From positions 1 to 20,272 of the forward strand of contig JALSLS010000158.1 in assembly GCA_026988195.1 (NCBI GenBank): DNA of 20,272 bases, written 5' to 3'. Source of the stretch: Methylomonas sp. (GTDB taxonomy: Bacteria; Pseudomonadota; Gammaproteobacteria; Methylococcales; Methylomonadaceae). The first letter of the stretch is position 1, and each line of letters opens with the position of its first letter. The position numbers were made by a program, and so were the translations under genes. Positions 7,673 to 15,547 of the stretch are shown in pieces. Under the pieces are notes generated by a model, which searched no databases, was not told the DNA's origin, and was given only the letters and a program-made list of their open reading frames with translations.

Positions 7673-9127
7673 TGTTATTGCATGGCTTAAAATCACTTTT
7701 AGTTGTTCACGCAAGGCTTGTATATCGGCTTGCTGTTTACTGTAGTCACTGAGTAATTCTTCAGGACCATGGCTGATGACTTCATCCACATGCGGGTTCT
7801 TAATATCTAAATTAAAATTACGCTCGATAATGTCTTGAATACTGACTTGCCATGCTTGTTCAGTTTCTACCCGTTTAGCAAAACCATCGGCTTCATCACC
7901 CCACCAATCTATTTCGGTTTGAAATTCCTCAAACTTCATCGGTTTGGTTTTATTATAGTTTTTTACGCCCTCTGGGTATGGGTGTTCGTAATACCAGATG
8001 TTTTCGGTAGGCTTGCCTTTAGTGAAAAATAAAATATTGGTTTTAATACCCGTGTAAGGTGCAAACACGCCATTGGGTAAACGTACAATGGTGTGTAAAT
8101 TACACTCTTCGGTGAGTAACTTTTTTATTTTGGTTTTTACACCTTCACCAAACAAAGTACCATCAGGTAACACTACCGCCGCACGGCCAACATCCTTTAA
8201 TACTTCTATAATCAGTTGTAAGAATAAATCAGCGGTTTCACGGGTACGGTATTCAGTCGGAAAGTTTTTTTCTATACCGTCTTCTTCGGTGCCGCCAAAA
8301 GGTGGGTTGGTGATGATAATATCGAGTTCTTCATCCCAACTGGAAAGCGGCTTGCTTAGAGTATTACCGTGTTTAATTTGTACGGGGACTTCTATGCCAT
8401 GCAACAACATATTGGTGGTACAAAGTAAGTGCGGTAATTGCTTTTTCTCTACCCCATGAATTTGCTTTTGTAAGATGGGCAAATCGGTGCTGGTATTTTT
8501 GACATAATTATCTTTAATATGATCCACTGAACAAGCTAAAAACCCACCTGTTCCACAGGCTGGATCCATCAGGCTTTCGCCTAGTTTTGGGTCAATACGG
8601 TTAACCATAAAACGGGTAACGGCTCTAGGCGTGTAGAATTCACCTGCATTGCCTGCGCTTTGTAGGTCTTTTAATATTTGCTCATATAAATCACCAAACA
8701 GGTGGCGTTCTTGTGAGTCGGTGAAATCAATTTCATTAAGTTTATTGATCACTTGGCGTAGCAGTGTGCCATTTTTCATGTAGTTAAAGGCATCACTAAA
8801 AGCTTCTTTAACCACAAAACCACGCGGATTCATATTGATCGGTGCGGTTAAATTTTTAAGGTCAGGAAAGAGTTGGTCATTGACAAAACCGAGTAATTCT
8901 TCCCCCGTTATACCTTGATTATCAGCCGCCCAGTTGCGCCATAAATATTGGCTTGGGAGTGGCTCTTGGTAATTTGTTTGTTCAAATTCCAGCTCTTCTT
9001 CCTGAGCATCAAATATTTTTAGAAACAGCAACCACGACATTTGACCCAAGCGTTGTGCATCACCATCTACACCAGCATCTTTACGCATAATGTCTTGGAT
9101 GGATTTTATAACTGAACTGACTGACAT
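7661..9127 (-). CDS. hsdM: Type I restriction-modification DNA methyltransferase subunit
   Basis: HsdM transfers a methyl group from S-adenosylmethionine to adenine in the site chosen by HsdS. The 488-residue length matches EcoAI HsdM (about 489). Visible parts are the N-terminal helical HsdM domain (about 5-130), the family motif GEFYTPR (162-168), the cofactor motif I DPACGTGGF (188-196) and the catalytic NPPF (274-277) characteristic of N6-adenine methyltransferases. Its TAA overlaps the next ATG. The start has only a weak Shine-Dalgarno sequence, and a palindromic repeat lies 22 bp upstream. No sign of damage. Confidence 0.95.
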   Translation of the reverse strand: MSVSSVIKSIQDIMRKDAGVDGDAQRLGQMSWLLFLKIFDAQEEELEFEQTNYQEPLPSQYLWRNWAADNQGITGEELLGFVNDQLFPDLKNLTAPINMNPRGFVVKEAFSDAFNYMKNGTLLRQVINKLNEIDFTDSQERHLFGDLYEQILKDLQSAGNAGEFYTPRAVTRFMVNRIDPKLGESLMDPACGTGGFLACSVDHIKDNYVKNTSTDLPILQKQIHGVEKKQLPHLLCTTNMLLHGIEVPVQIKHGNTLSKPLSSWDEELDIIITNPPFGGTEEDGIEKNFPTEYRTRETADLFLQLIIEVLKDVGRAAVVLPDGTLFGEGVKTKIKKLLTEECNLHTIVRLPNGVFAPYTGIKTNILFFTKGKPTENIWYYEHPYPEGVKNYNKTKPMKFEEFQTEIDWWGDEADGFAKRVETEQAWQVSIQDIIERNFNLDIKNPHVDEVISHGPEELLSDYSKQQADIQALREQLKVILSHAITGNQ

Positions 9128-9149
9128 GTATTATCTTTATGTTAAATTT

Positions 9150-9220
9150 GTAGGGTAGGCAGTTTTTTTGCCCACCATTAAAGCCGTATTACGGTGGGCA
9201 AAAAAGATTGCCCACCCTAC
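9150..9220. repeat. GTAGGGTGGGCA-type palindromic repeat between hsdR and hsdM
   Basis: Outer arms 9150-9161 and 9209-9220 are inverted copies (GTAGGGTAGGCA and TGCCCACCCTAC, one mismatch); inner arms TTTTTTGCCCACC (9164-9176) and GGTGGGCAAAAAA (9193-9205) are exact. The right flank ACGAGTTATT is shared with the shorter copy at 19992-20022. It occupies most of the 117-bp gap, so the RNA here would form a long hairpin inside the hsd operon. Confidence 0.8.
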
Positions 9221-9244
9221 GAGTTATTTATATAAGCCAAGGTA

Positions 9245-11683
9245 TTATGCTTGTCTTTTATTTGTTTCATTTTGATAGAGCATGGTTTCTAGCTCAGTAA
9301 TTGCTGTATTGTATTTTTGTGGCCCACCAAAAGCTTTTTTGGCTATTTCCAGCGGGCGACCAAAAGGAATAATGCTATTTGCTTTTAACGCATCTTTGCC
9401 TTCAATGGCTTTTACGCCTTCATCGGCATAAGCATCTAAGAGGGCGTTTAAGACCTTTTGTGCGACATCCGAATACTGGGTGAAATAATTCCTTTTTTTA
9501 ACGTTATTTGCACGTTCTTTGCGAGTTAAGGGCGGTTGATCAAAAGCGATGTGACAAATCAGGTCGAAGGGGTCAAGATCTTTACTGACATCATCTTCTA
9601 GCGCTTCCCAGATAACACTTTCTGCGGCTAGTTCATCAATAATAATTTGTTTTCGTTCGGAATCCTGCCATTTTTGAATGAAATCATCGAGTGAGGAAAA
9701 TTGTTTTAATATCGTGTTACGGGTGTAGTCTTTAAAAGATTCTGTCACTAATTTACCATCGGTGTCGTAGTATTGGACACGTTCAGCTATTTTCTTAACG
9801 GTAATACCTGATACTCGAAATTTAATAAATCGAGTTTCATCATCACCCCAGTCGGTATTTATTTCACCTGTTTCAAAATTATCACTGCTTGGATCATATT
9901 CAGACTCTGGCTCGTTTGTACCGGCTGGATCGCTATCTATTGAACTTTCATCATCAGCTGTAAGTTCAGTGATAAAGTCATCATTACTTTCATCAATAAT
10001 AATTTCAGGTTTGGTTTTTAATATTTTTTCAGGCGGGCCATCGAAATCTTCATCGGCAAAAAGCTCGGTGGCTTTTTTAAAGTCTAAAATAGTGAACCAA
10101 AGTTTGTTATATTTTTCGTCAATCCGCGTACCACGACCAATAATTTGTTTAAACTTAGTCATCGATTGAATGTTTTGGTCCAGCACGATAAGTTTACAAG
10201 TTTTAGCATCGACACCTGTGCTCATTAACTCAGATGTGGTGACAATAACGGGGTAGGCTTTCTTTGGATTTATAAAATTGTCGAGCTGGGCTTTGCCTAT
10301 TTCATCATCGCCTGTAATTTTCATGACATATTTATCATTTTTAGCGACTTGTTCTGGATTTAAGTTAATTAATGCACGACGCATGCGTTCTGCGTGGTCT
10401 ATGTCGTTGCAGAAGACAATGGTTTTTGCCATCGGATCGGTGCGTTTTAGATAACTGCTAATGGTTTGTGCTACTAGTTGAGTGCGCTCATCTATTACTA
10501 AAGTACGATCAAAATCTTTTTGGTTGAAAATACGGTCATCAATCAACTCACCATTTTTATCAATTTGTCCTTTAGTGGGTCGCCAACCTTGTAAATCAAT
10601 ATCTATATCAACCCTTACGACTTTATAAGGTGCTAAGAAACCATCTTCAATCCCTTGTTTTAATGAGTAAGTATAAACGGGCTCACCAAAATAATCGATA
10701 TTTGATACCTCTTCGGTTTCTTTAGGAGTTGCAGTTAAACCAACTTGAGTTGCTGAGCTAAAGTATTCAAGAATCTCGCGCCATGCACTGTCTTCTGAGG
10801 CGCTGCCACGATGGCACTCGTCAATAATAATTAAATCAAAGAAATCTTTATCAACTTGTTTATAAGCTTTTTGGTTTTCTTCTGGGCCTGTTAATGCCTG
10901 GTATAAAGCAAGGTGTATTTCGTAAGCAGGGTCAACCGTTCGTCCAGTCACTTTGGTCATGGCTGTACCAAAGGGTTGAAAATCATTGGTGCGAGTTTGG
11001 TCAACCAGAACATTTCTATCGGCTAAAAATAAAATGTGTTTTTTCTGACGGGCTTTCCATAGTCGCCATATGATTTGAAATGCGGTGTAAGTTTTACCTG
11101 TGCCCGTTGCCATCACCAATAGCATGCGGTTTTTACCTTGTGAGACTGCTTCTATCGTTTTATTAATGGCTTGTAATTGATAATAACGTGGCGTTTTGCC
11201 ACTGCCATCATCATGATAGCCTTGGGTTATTAATGGTAACTGAGCTTCTGTAAACCCACGGAATACACAATATTTTTGCCAAAGCTGCTCTGGTGTGGGA
11301 AATTCAGATAATTGAATCTGCGACTCAAGCATGGCTGGATTGGTTTTGTCATGAAAGATAAAACTATCACCATTTGAAGCGAAGATGAAAGGGACCTCTA
11401 ATAAGCGGGCATAATCTAAACCTTGCTGCATGCCTTTGCCAACTTCATGTTTATTGGCTTTAGCTTCTATTACAGCGAGAGGAAGGTTGGGTTTATGGTA
11501 AAGGACAATGTCAGCGGATTTAACTGTTTTGCGAATACCTAACTGGCCACGCACGATGACTTTACCCTCTCGCAATTTAACTTCTTGACGAATTTGCGTC
11601 ATCAAATCCCAGCCTGCTTGCTGTATGGCTGGCATGATGTATTTGCTTATTATGTCAGTTTCGCTGAGCTGTCTTTTGTCCAT
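9245..11683 (-). CDS. hsdR: Type I restriction enzyme, nuclease/translocase subunit (EcoAI-like)
   Basis: HsdR is the ATP-driven DNA translocase and nuclease of the complex. The 812-residue length fits the type IB EcoAI family (about 813). The nuclease motif is seen as D58 followed by E73-A-K75. The helicase core has Walker A ATGTGKT (192-198), DECH (288-291), motif III GLTATP (315-320) and motif VI QIIGRGTR (513-520). A very acidic linker (about 563-617) separates the helicase core from the C-terminal domain that contacts the methyltransferase. The ATG at 11683 is preceded by AAAGGA at suitable distance. All catalytic motifs are intact, so the system is predicted active. Confidence 0.95.
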   Translation of the reverse strand: MDKRQLSETDIISKYIMPAIQQAGWDLMTQIRQEVKLREGKVIVRGQLGIRKTVKSADIVLYHKPNLPLAVIEAKANKHEVGKGMQQGLDYARLLEVPFIFASNGDSFIFHDKTNPAMLESQIQLSEFPTPEQLWQKYCVFRGFTEAQLPLITQGYHDDGSGKTPRYYQLQAINKTIEAVSQGKNRMLLVMATGTGKTYTAFQIIWRLWKARQKKHILFLADRNVLVDQTRTNDFQPFGTAMTKVTGRTVDPAYEIHLALYQALTGPEENQKAYKQVDKDFFDLIIIDECHRGSASEDSAWREILEYFSSATQVGLTATPKETEEVSNIDYFGEPVYTYSLKQGIEDGFLAPYKVVRVDIDIDLQGWRPTKGQIDKNGELIDDRIFNQKDFDRTLVIDERTQLVAQTISSYLKRTDPMAKTIVFCNDIDHAERMRRALINLNPEQVAKNDKYVMKITGDDEIGKAQLDNFINPKKAYPVIVTTSELMSTGVDAKTCKLIVLDQNIQSMTKFKQIIGRGTRIDEKYNKLWFTILDFKKATELFADEDFDGPPEKILKTKPEIIIDESNDDFITELTADDESSIDSDPAGTNEPESEYDPSSDNFETGEINTDWGDDETRFIKFRVSGITVKKIAERVQYYDTDGKLVTESFKDYTRNTILKQFSSLDDFIQKWQDSERKQIIIDELAAESVIWEALEDDVSKDLDPFDLICHIAFDQPPLTRKERANNVKKRNYFTQYSDVAQKVLNALLDAYADEGVKAIEGKDALKANSIIPFGRPLEIAKKAFGGPQKYNTAITELETMLYQNETNKRQA

Positions 11684-11919
11684 TCAGGTATTCCTTTACG
11701 TTAATAGAGTTTCTCAACATTATTTTACATGGCTTTACTTCGCGCGGTCACGACTGCGGAGTTTATATACAAACCACAGCTTAATAATTTAAAGCATGTA
11801 TTTTATCCACACTTTAGCAAAGATGGGTTGCGAGTGATTTTAAATTTTAAAAAATCCTTTTAATTCAATATTTTATTTTTTATAAAATCCTCCTCCCCCT
11901 TTTTTACCAAAAACTTAAT

Positions 11920-13128
11920 TTATAATCTATTTAATCCTACCGGCAACTTAGCCAACTCCAAAGCAATATGATTTCTTAATCGATAAGGTACAGATTGATT
12001 CATCATTAACGCAAAAGGCTGCCATTTATTATCAATGACAATATAGCCCGCTAAGGTACTGATTTTATTCATGGTACCTGATTTTGCAAAGATATTTGAT
12101 TCAATTTCTGGCAATAATGCTTTCCAAGGTCGAAAAGCTTGTAGCAAATCAATTAACTGGGAGGGTGATAGTCTATTATCACGGGAAAGCCCTGCCCCAT
12201 CTTTCATGGTAAAGTTTTTCCAGTTGAAATGATTTGTCAGTTTTTGTTCCATATAACGCTGTACATCGGCTTTATTTGCAGGCTTTTGATAAGCTTCAGC
12301 ACTCAAGCTTAATACCAGTTGATTAGCTAGAAAATTAGTTGAGTATTTCATCATCGCTCGAATCATTTCAGCTAAAGATTTACTATTCTTGTGCGTATAA
12401 AACAGGGATGCATTGGTGACCTGCCCTCTGATAATTTTACTCCCCACTTTAACCCCTTCTTGACGTAAAAAAGCGGCTAAAAGTTCTGCAAAATAATGCT
12501 CTGCATTAGCAGGGTTTGACCCTGTATTCACTCTTAATGAGCGACCTCTTTTTAATTGTCCAGCTAAAGATTTAGCATACGGTGTTAAGGGGGTTTGTGG
12601 TTCTGCAGAAACAAGCTGCCCGTTCACTTTTTTAAGATGAACCGTATTAAAATTTGCGGCAAGCGCAGAAGGTACTGCATCGTAAGGATTATTTGTTTGC
12701 CCTGTCCCTGGTAACGTTACATTTTTCTGAAAAAAAGAGTTATCTAACCCAATCGCATTAACCTGAGTTAAACCTTGTTGTTTAAGATTTTTGGCTAGGA
12801 TCATTAATTCTTCAGAAACGAGGTAAGGGTCACCACTTCCTTTGACCCAAAGTGTTTTACTTACTTTATCTAAATAAAAATCAGTTTCAAAGTGGTGATT
12901 TTTACCCCAATGTTTTAAGGCTAGCCATGCTGTGACTAATTTAGTGGTTGAGGCGGGGATAAAAGCAACATTTTCGTGCTCTGATAATACAGTCCGTCCT
13001 AATTTATCAACCATCAGCAAACCTGCATTTTCAAGTGAAGAAAACTTTTCTAGTGCTTTATCTGCAAAAATTGCTGGTGAGCTAATTAATAGCAATAAAA
13101 CTAAGGCATAGTGTATTTTCTTCATCAT
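11920..13128 (-). CDS. dacB: D-alanyl-D-alanine carboxypeptidase/endopeptidase (PBP4 type)
   Basis: A 402-residue S13-family penicillin-binding protein that trims or opens peptide cross-links in peptidoglycan. The three family motifs are present: S60-TTK63 (nucleophile and lysine), S263-TN265 and K349-SGT. An N-terminal signal peptide (about residues 1-22, hydrophobic stretch ALVLLLLISSPAIFA) sends it to the periplasm. It is shorter than E. coli DacB (about 477), mainly by a reduced middle insert. ATG at 13128 is followed directly by a second ATG, and the Shine-Dalgarno sequence is poor, so either could be used. It follows the rhodanese gene across a palindrome and may be co-transcribed with it. 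Confidence 0.9.
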   Translation of the reverse strand: MMKKIHYALVLLLLISSPAIFADKALEKFSSLENAGLLMVDKLGRTVLSEHENVAFIPASTTKLVTAWLALKHWGKNHHFETDFYLDKVSKTLWVKGSGDPYLVSEELMILAKNLKQQGLTQVNAIGLDNSFFQKNVTLPGTGQTNNPYDAVPSALAANFNTVHLKKVNGQLVSAEPQTPLTPYAKSLAGQLKRGRSLRVNTGSNPANAEHYFAELLAAFLRQEGVKVGSKIIRGQVTNASLFYTHKNSKSLAEMIRAMMKYSTNFLANQLVLSLSAEAYQKPANKADVQRYMEQKLTNHFNWKNFTMKDGAGLSRDNRLSPSQLIDLLQAFRPWKALLPEIESNIFAKSGTMNKISTLAGYIVIDNKWQPFALMMNQSVPYRLRNHIALELAKLPVGLNRL

Positions 13129-13159
13129 ATTATTTTCACATTACTGGGTTTTATTGTGG

Positions 13160-13205
13160 GTAACCGTTCAATTCCCCTTTTTCAAAAGGGGAATTGAACG
13201 GTTAC
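13160..13205. repeat. Perfect 46-bp palindrome at the rhodanese gene end
   Basis: Left arm 13160-13181 and right arm 13184-13205 are exact inverted copies of 22 bases around a 2-base centre; the ends read GTAACCGTTCA. The rhodanese TAA at 13202-13204 lies inside the right arm. A related but longer and interrupted copy is at 14933-15070. There is no T run in the direction of transcription, so it is not a typical terminator, although the hairpin would be very stable in RNA. Confidence 0.85.
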
Positions 13206-13591
13206 TTTTGTGGAAACTCCATTGGTAAACCTGCTTTACTCCATGCTGTCATATGTCCAGATAAATAGCTCAGATTTTTAAACCCCGCTAAATAAAAGGC
13301 TAATTTAGCAATACCAGCTCTGGGTCCGTGTGCACAATACATGACAATAGGATCTTCTTTTTTATATACATCCATTTTATCAGTGCTAAAAGCACTCCAA
13401 AAAGGCACATGAATAGCACCTGGGACATGGCCAGACTGGTATTCGCCCGTTGATCGTACGTCAATAATAATGGGGGCTTTTCCCTCATTTATTTGAGTCA
13501 ATAATTGTTGCTGTTGCATATAGCCCTCTCCCGTTGTCGAACACCCTATTAATAAAAAATTGAGGAAAATAATGAGTAATACTTTATTCAT
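13202..13591 (-). CDS. Rhodanese-domain lipoprotein
   Basis: A 129-residue protein with a lipoprotein signal: hydrophobic N-terminus ending in a lipobox LLIGC (cysteine 17), so it should be membrane-anchored on the periplasmic side. The single rhodanese domain shows IIDVRSTGEYQSGHVPGAIH and the active-site loop YCAHGPRAG, with a catalytic cysteine and arginine. Single-domain rhodaneses carry sulfur as persulfide; the physiological partner is unknown. It starts 5 bp after the upstream gene's stop, so the two are co-transcribed. The stop codon comes from the palindromic repeat, suggesting that the last residues were set by the insertion. Confidence 0.85.
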   Translation of the reverse strand: MNKVLLIIFLNFLLIGCSTTGEGYMQQQQLLTQINEGKAPIIIDVRSTGEYQSGHVPGAIHVPFWSAFSTDKMDVYKKEDPIVMYCAHGPRAGIAKLAFYLAGFKNLSYLSGHMTAWSKAGLPMEFPQK

Positions 13592-13596
13592 TTTCT

Positions 13597-14085
13597 CTAG
13601 TTTTCAAACTGTAGTGAATTATTATCCATATTAATAGAAAATGCTTTGCCAAAACCAGCAATATACTTTCCATTAATAGGGGTTAAAGCTAATAAATGAA
13701 AATCAGGCAGGCTTTGTAATAAATCTACCGTCTCGCCAAACTTTTCTTTCATTATTAGCATTTGCTTATAATAGCATTCATCTTGCTGTTGAACTTCACT
13801 AATTGTGCAATCAAAGATGACCCTTTCACGAGCAAAAAGGTTTTTTGCTTCACTTTCGGGTTGAATAAACAGGATACTGGCTTTTTGATTTTGTAGCATA
13901 TTTTGAGTATGCGCAGCCAGTTCACTTACGTAGATATAGAACACACCTTGTTCGTCTGTTACATAAGGTGCATAGCTTGATTCGGGTTTACTGGATTCTG
14001 TTAAGGTTGATAATATGAGGGTTTTCTGGGATTTTATCAACTGATTGAAGTTTGTATTATGTTGTTTTTGGCTCGTTATATCCAT
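13597..14085 (-). CDS. HugZ-like / pyridoxamine-phosphate-oxidase-fold protein
   Basis: With ATG 14085 the protein has 162 residues. The start has GAGG six bases upstream; a TTG at 14124 would add 13 residues with no comparable signal, so I prefer the shorter form. The pattern LILSTLTESSKPESSYAPYV, then FYIYVSELAAHTQNM, then ILFIQPESEAKNLFARERV is typical of the PNPOx/HugZ split-barrel family, which binds flavin or heme; some members degrade heme. The C-terminal GFGKAF is also typical. No heme-uptake genes are adjacent, so an iron role is only a possibility. It is followed 5 bp later by the rhodanese gene. Confidence 0.75.
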   Translation of the reverse strand: MDITSQKQHNTNFNQLIKSQKTLILSTLTESSKPESSYAPYVTDEQGVFYIYVSELAAHTQNMLQNQKASILFIQPESEAKNLFARERVIFDCTISEVQQQDECYYKQMLIMKEKFGETVDLLQSLPDFHLLALTPINGKYIAGFGKAFSINMDNNSLQFEN

Positions 14086-14178
14086 TTTTTCCTCTGCAAC
14101 AGATTGGTTTAAGGTAAATCGCAATAAATAACTTATATTGTAGGGTAACTATTCAGCTTGTGAGTAGATAATGGTAAT

Positions 14179-14315
14179 GTAGGAGCGTCCGCCCTCGGCG
14201 CGAAGGTAATTGAAAGTTTTAGAGAAAAGAGCATTATTATATTCGCGCCGACTAGTGCATGGATGCACGTAGGTAGAGCAATGCAGGAGCAATTGCCGAG
14301 GGCGGGCGCTCCTAC
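14179..14315. repeat. REPIN-like palindromic repeat, copy 1, interrupted
   Basis: Left end GTAGGAGCGTCCGCCCTCGG and right end (14296-14315) are inverted copies; each half contains a small hairpin CGCC-CTC-GGCG. This paired arrangement resembles REPINs (two inverted REP sequences). The element lies between tag and the HugZ-like gene. Its right half is interrupted by a 45-bp insertion at 14251-14295. Frames opening across it are made of repeat DNA and are not genes. Confidence 0.8.
14251..14295. mobile_element. Small hairpin insertion inside a REPIN-like repeat
   Basis: Relative to the intact copy at 15081-15171 this copy has 45 extra bases, flanked by CCG on both sides (14248-14250 and 14296-14298), consistent with a 3-bp target duplication. 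The insert contains a perfect hairpin GTGCAT-GG-ATGCAC and ends in GCAGGAGCAATTG. A related sequence sits inside the palindrome at 14933-15070. Confidence 0.5.
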
Positions 14316-14359
14316 AAAACATTGTAAGTTGGGTTGGCTTATCAAGCAAAGCGCGGTGT

Positions 14360-14920
14360 CTAGCTCAATAACTGAGCATGCCTAAAACAATCCACCGTAT
14401 GATCATTAACCATCCCAACGGCCTGCATATAAGCGTAACAAATAGTTGGGCCAACAAACTTAAAGCCTTTTTGTTTTAGGCTTTGGCTCATCTGTTCTGA
14501 TTCGGAGGTTGAAACGGGGACCTGCTCAGCCTTTTTCCAGTGATTTTGAATTGTTTTACCTTGTACAAATTGCCAGATATATTGATCAAAACCACCTGAC
14601 TGTTGTATCTTTAAAAAAGCTTTGGCATTAATTATTGCAGCCTTTACTTTAAGTTTATTTCTGATGATCTCTGGGTTATTTAATAGCTGCTGAACTTTTT
14701 CTTGGTCATAAACCGCTATTTTATTGGCATCAAAACCGTCAAAGGCTTTCCGATACCCTTGCCTTTTATTTAAGATGGTTGACCAGCTTAATCCTGCTTG
14801 CGCGCCCTCTAATATCAAAAATTCAAATAATAAGCGGTCATCATGAATCGGCATGCCCCACTCTTGGTCATGATATTTTTCTTCTGATTTAGAGGCAAGT
14901 GCCCAACCACATTTATTCAT
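14360..14920 (-). CDS. tag: DNA-3-methyladenine glycosylase I
   Basis: Removes 3-methyladenine from alkylated DNA. With the ATG at 14920 the protein has 186 residues, against 187 in E. coli Tag, and the zinc ligands fall in place: C4 and H17 near the start, H174 and C178 near the end (NDHTVDCFRH). A longer frame from 15001 adds 27 residues encoded by the palindromic repeat and is not credible. The Shine-Dalgarno sequence is weak, and the repeat begins only 12 bp upstream of the start, so the mRNA leader must include it or begin inside it. Confidence 0.92.
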   Translation of the reverse strand: MNKCGWALASKSEEKYHDQEWGMPIHDDRLLFEFLILEGAQAGLSWSTILNKRQGYRKAFDGFDANKIAVYDQEKVQQLLNNPEIIRNKLKVKAAIINAKAFLKIQQSGGFDQYIWQFVQGKTIQNHWKKAEQVPVSTSESEQMSQSLKQKGFKFVGPTICYAYMQAVGMVNDHTVDCFRHAQLLS

Positions 14921-14932
14921 ATTGATTCTATT

Positions 14933-15070
14933 GTAACCGTTCAGCCCCCCTTTTTGGAAAAGAGGGATTAGGCAAATCCCCCTCAATCCCCCGTTGTACA
15001 AGGATGTACTAGTGTCGCACTAGGCAGGAGCCGATTGAGACCTTTTTCAAAGGGGGAAGTGAACCGTTAC
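14933..15070. repeat. GTAACCGTTCA-type palindrome, long and interrupted
   Basis: The ends GTAACCGTTCA (14933-14943) and TGAACCGTTAC (15060-15070) are inverted with one mismatch, the same family as the palindrome at 13160-13205. Inner runs of C (CCCCCC) and G (GGGGG) pair as in the short copy. About 48 bases near 14993-15040, containing the hairpin CTAGTG-TCG-CACTAG and GCAGGAGC, appear to be an insertion related to 14251-14295. It covers the leader of tag. Confidence 0.7.
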
Positions 15071-15080
15071 ATTCTATTTT

Positions 15081-15171
15081 GTAGGAGCGTCTGCCCTCGG
15101 CGCGATTCCCTCTTCATAAGATCACAGAGAAAGAGCATTATTTTATTCGCGCCGAGGGCGGTCGCTCCTAC
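15081..15171. repeat. REPIN-like palindromic repeat, copy 2, intact
   Basis: Ends GTAGGAGCGTCTGCCCTCGG (15081-15100) and its inverted partner (about 15152-15171) enclose a short AT-rich centre that contains GAGCATTATT, also present in copy 1. The final TA(G) of the right end forms the stop codon of the HNH gene at 15168-15170. Confidence 0.85.
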
Positions 15172-15533
15172 TTTTTTAGCATGCTTTTTAAATCGGCAAA
15201 GGGGTTAAAGGTAGCATCCCCCCCGTGATCTTCTGCTATAGATGCTGAAGTACTTCCATAACGCACTTGTTCTTCAAATCGAGAATGTTCATTATCATGA
15301 CAATAAAGACAAAGTAGCTCCCAGTTACTACCATCTTCTGGGTTGTCATCATGGTTATGATTTCTATGATGTACTGTTAATTCTGATAAGTTTGCATGGG
15401 TAAATTCACGAGTACAGCGCCCACAAACCCAAGGGTAAAGCTTTAAGGCTTTCTCTCGGTAATTTTTTTCGCGCCCTTCTTTATATTTTCGTGCTTGAGC
15501 AATAATCTCATCTGCACTTAATGTTTTATTCAT
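15168..15533 (-). CDS. yajD: YajD-family HNH nuclease
   Basis: A 121-residue protein with a complete HNH fold: CGRC (about 37-40), the LTVHHRNHNHDDNPEDGSN stretch that carries the metal-binding histidines, and LLCLYCHDNEH with the second CxxC. The length and the C-terminal NPFADLKSMLKK match the YajD family, whose biological role is not established. It follows ppa by 14 bp, so moaA-ppa-yajD is a likely operon. Its stop codon TAG is supplied by the end of a REPIN-like repeat, so a few original C-terminal residues may have been lost without touching the domain. Confidence 0.88.
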   Translation of the reverse strand: MNKTLSADEIIAQARKYKEGREKNYREKALKLYPWVCGRCTREFTHANLSELTVHHRNHNHDDNPEDGSNWELLCLYCHDNEHSRFEEQVRYGSTSASIAEDHGGDATFNPFADLKSMLKK

Positions 15534-15547
15534 TGTTATTCAATTGG

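Noticed and set aside
11684..11919. Promoter or small gene between dacB and hsdR
   Set aside because: The AT-rich sequence offers many weak -10 matches but no convincing pair, and no frame with a family resemblance.
14133..14349. Two overlapping minus-strand frames of 66-70 codons
   Set aside because: They lie almost wholly in the REPIN-like repeat, overlap each other in different frames and resemble no protein family.
14921..15001. Longer tag start adding 27 residues
   Set aside because: The extension is encoded by the palindrome; ATG 14920 puts the zinc ligands at positions 4 and 17, as in E. coli Tag.
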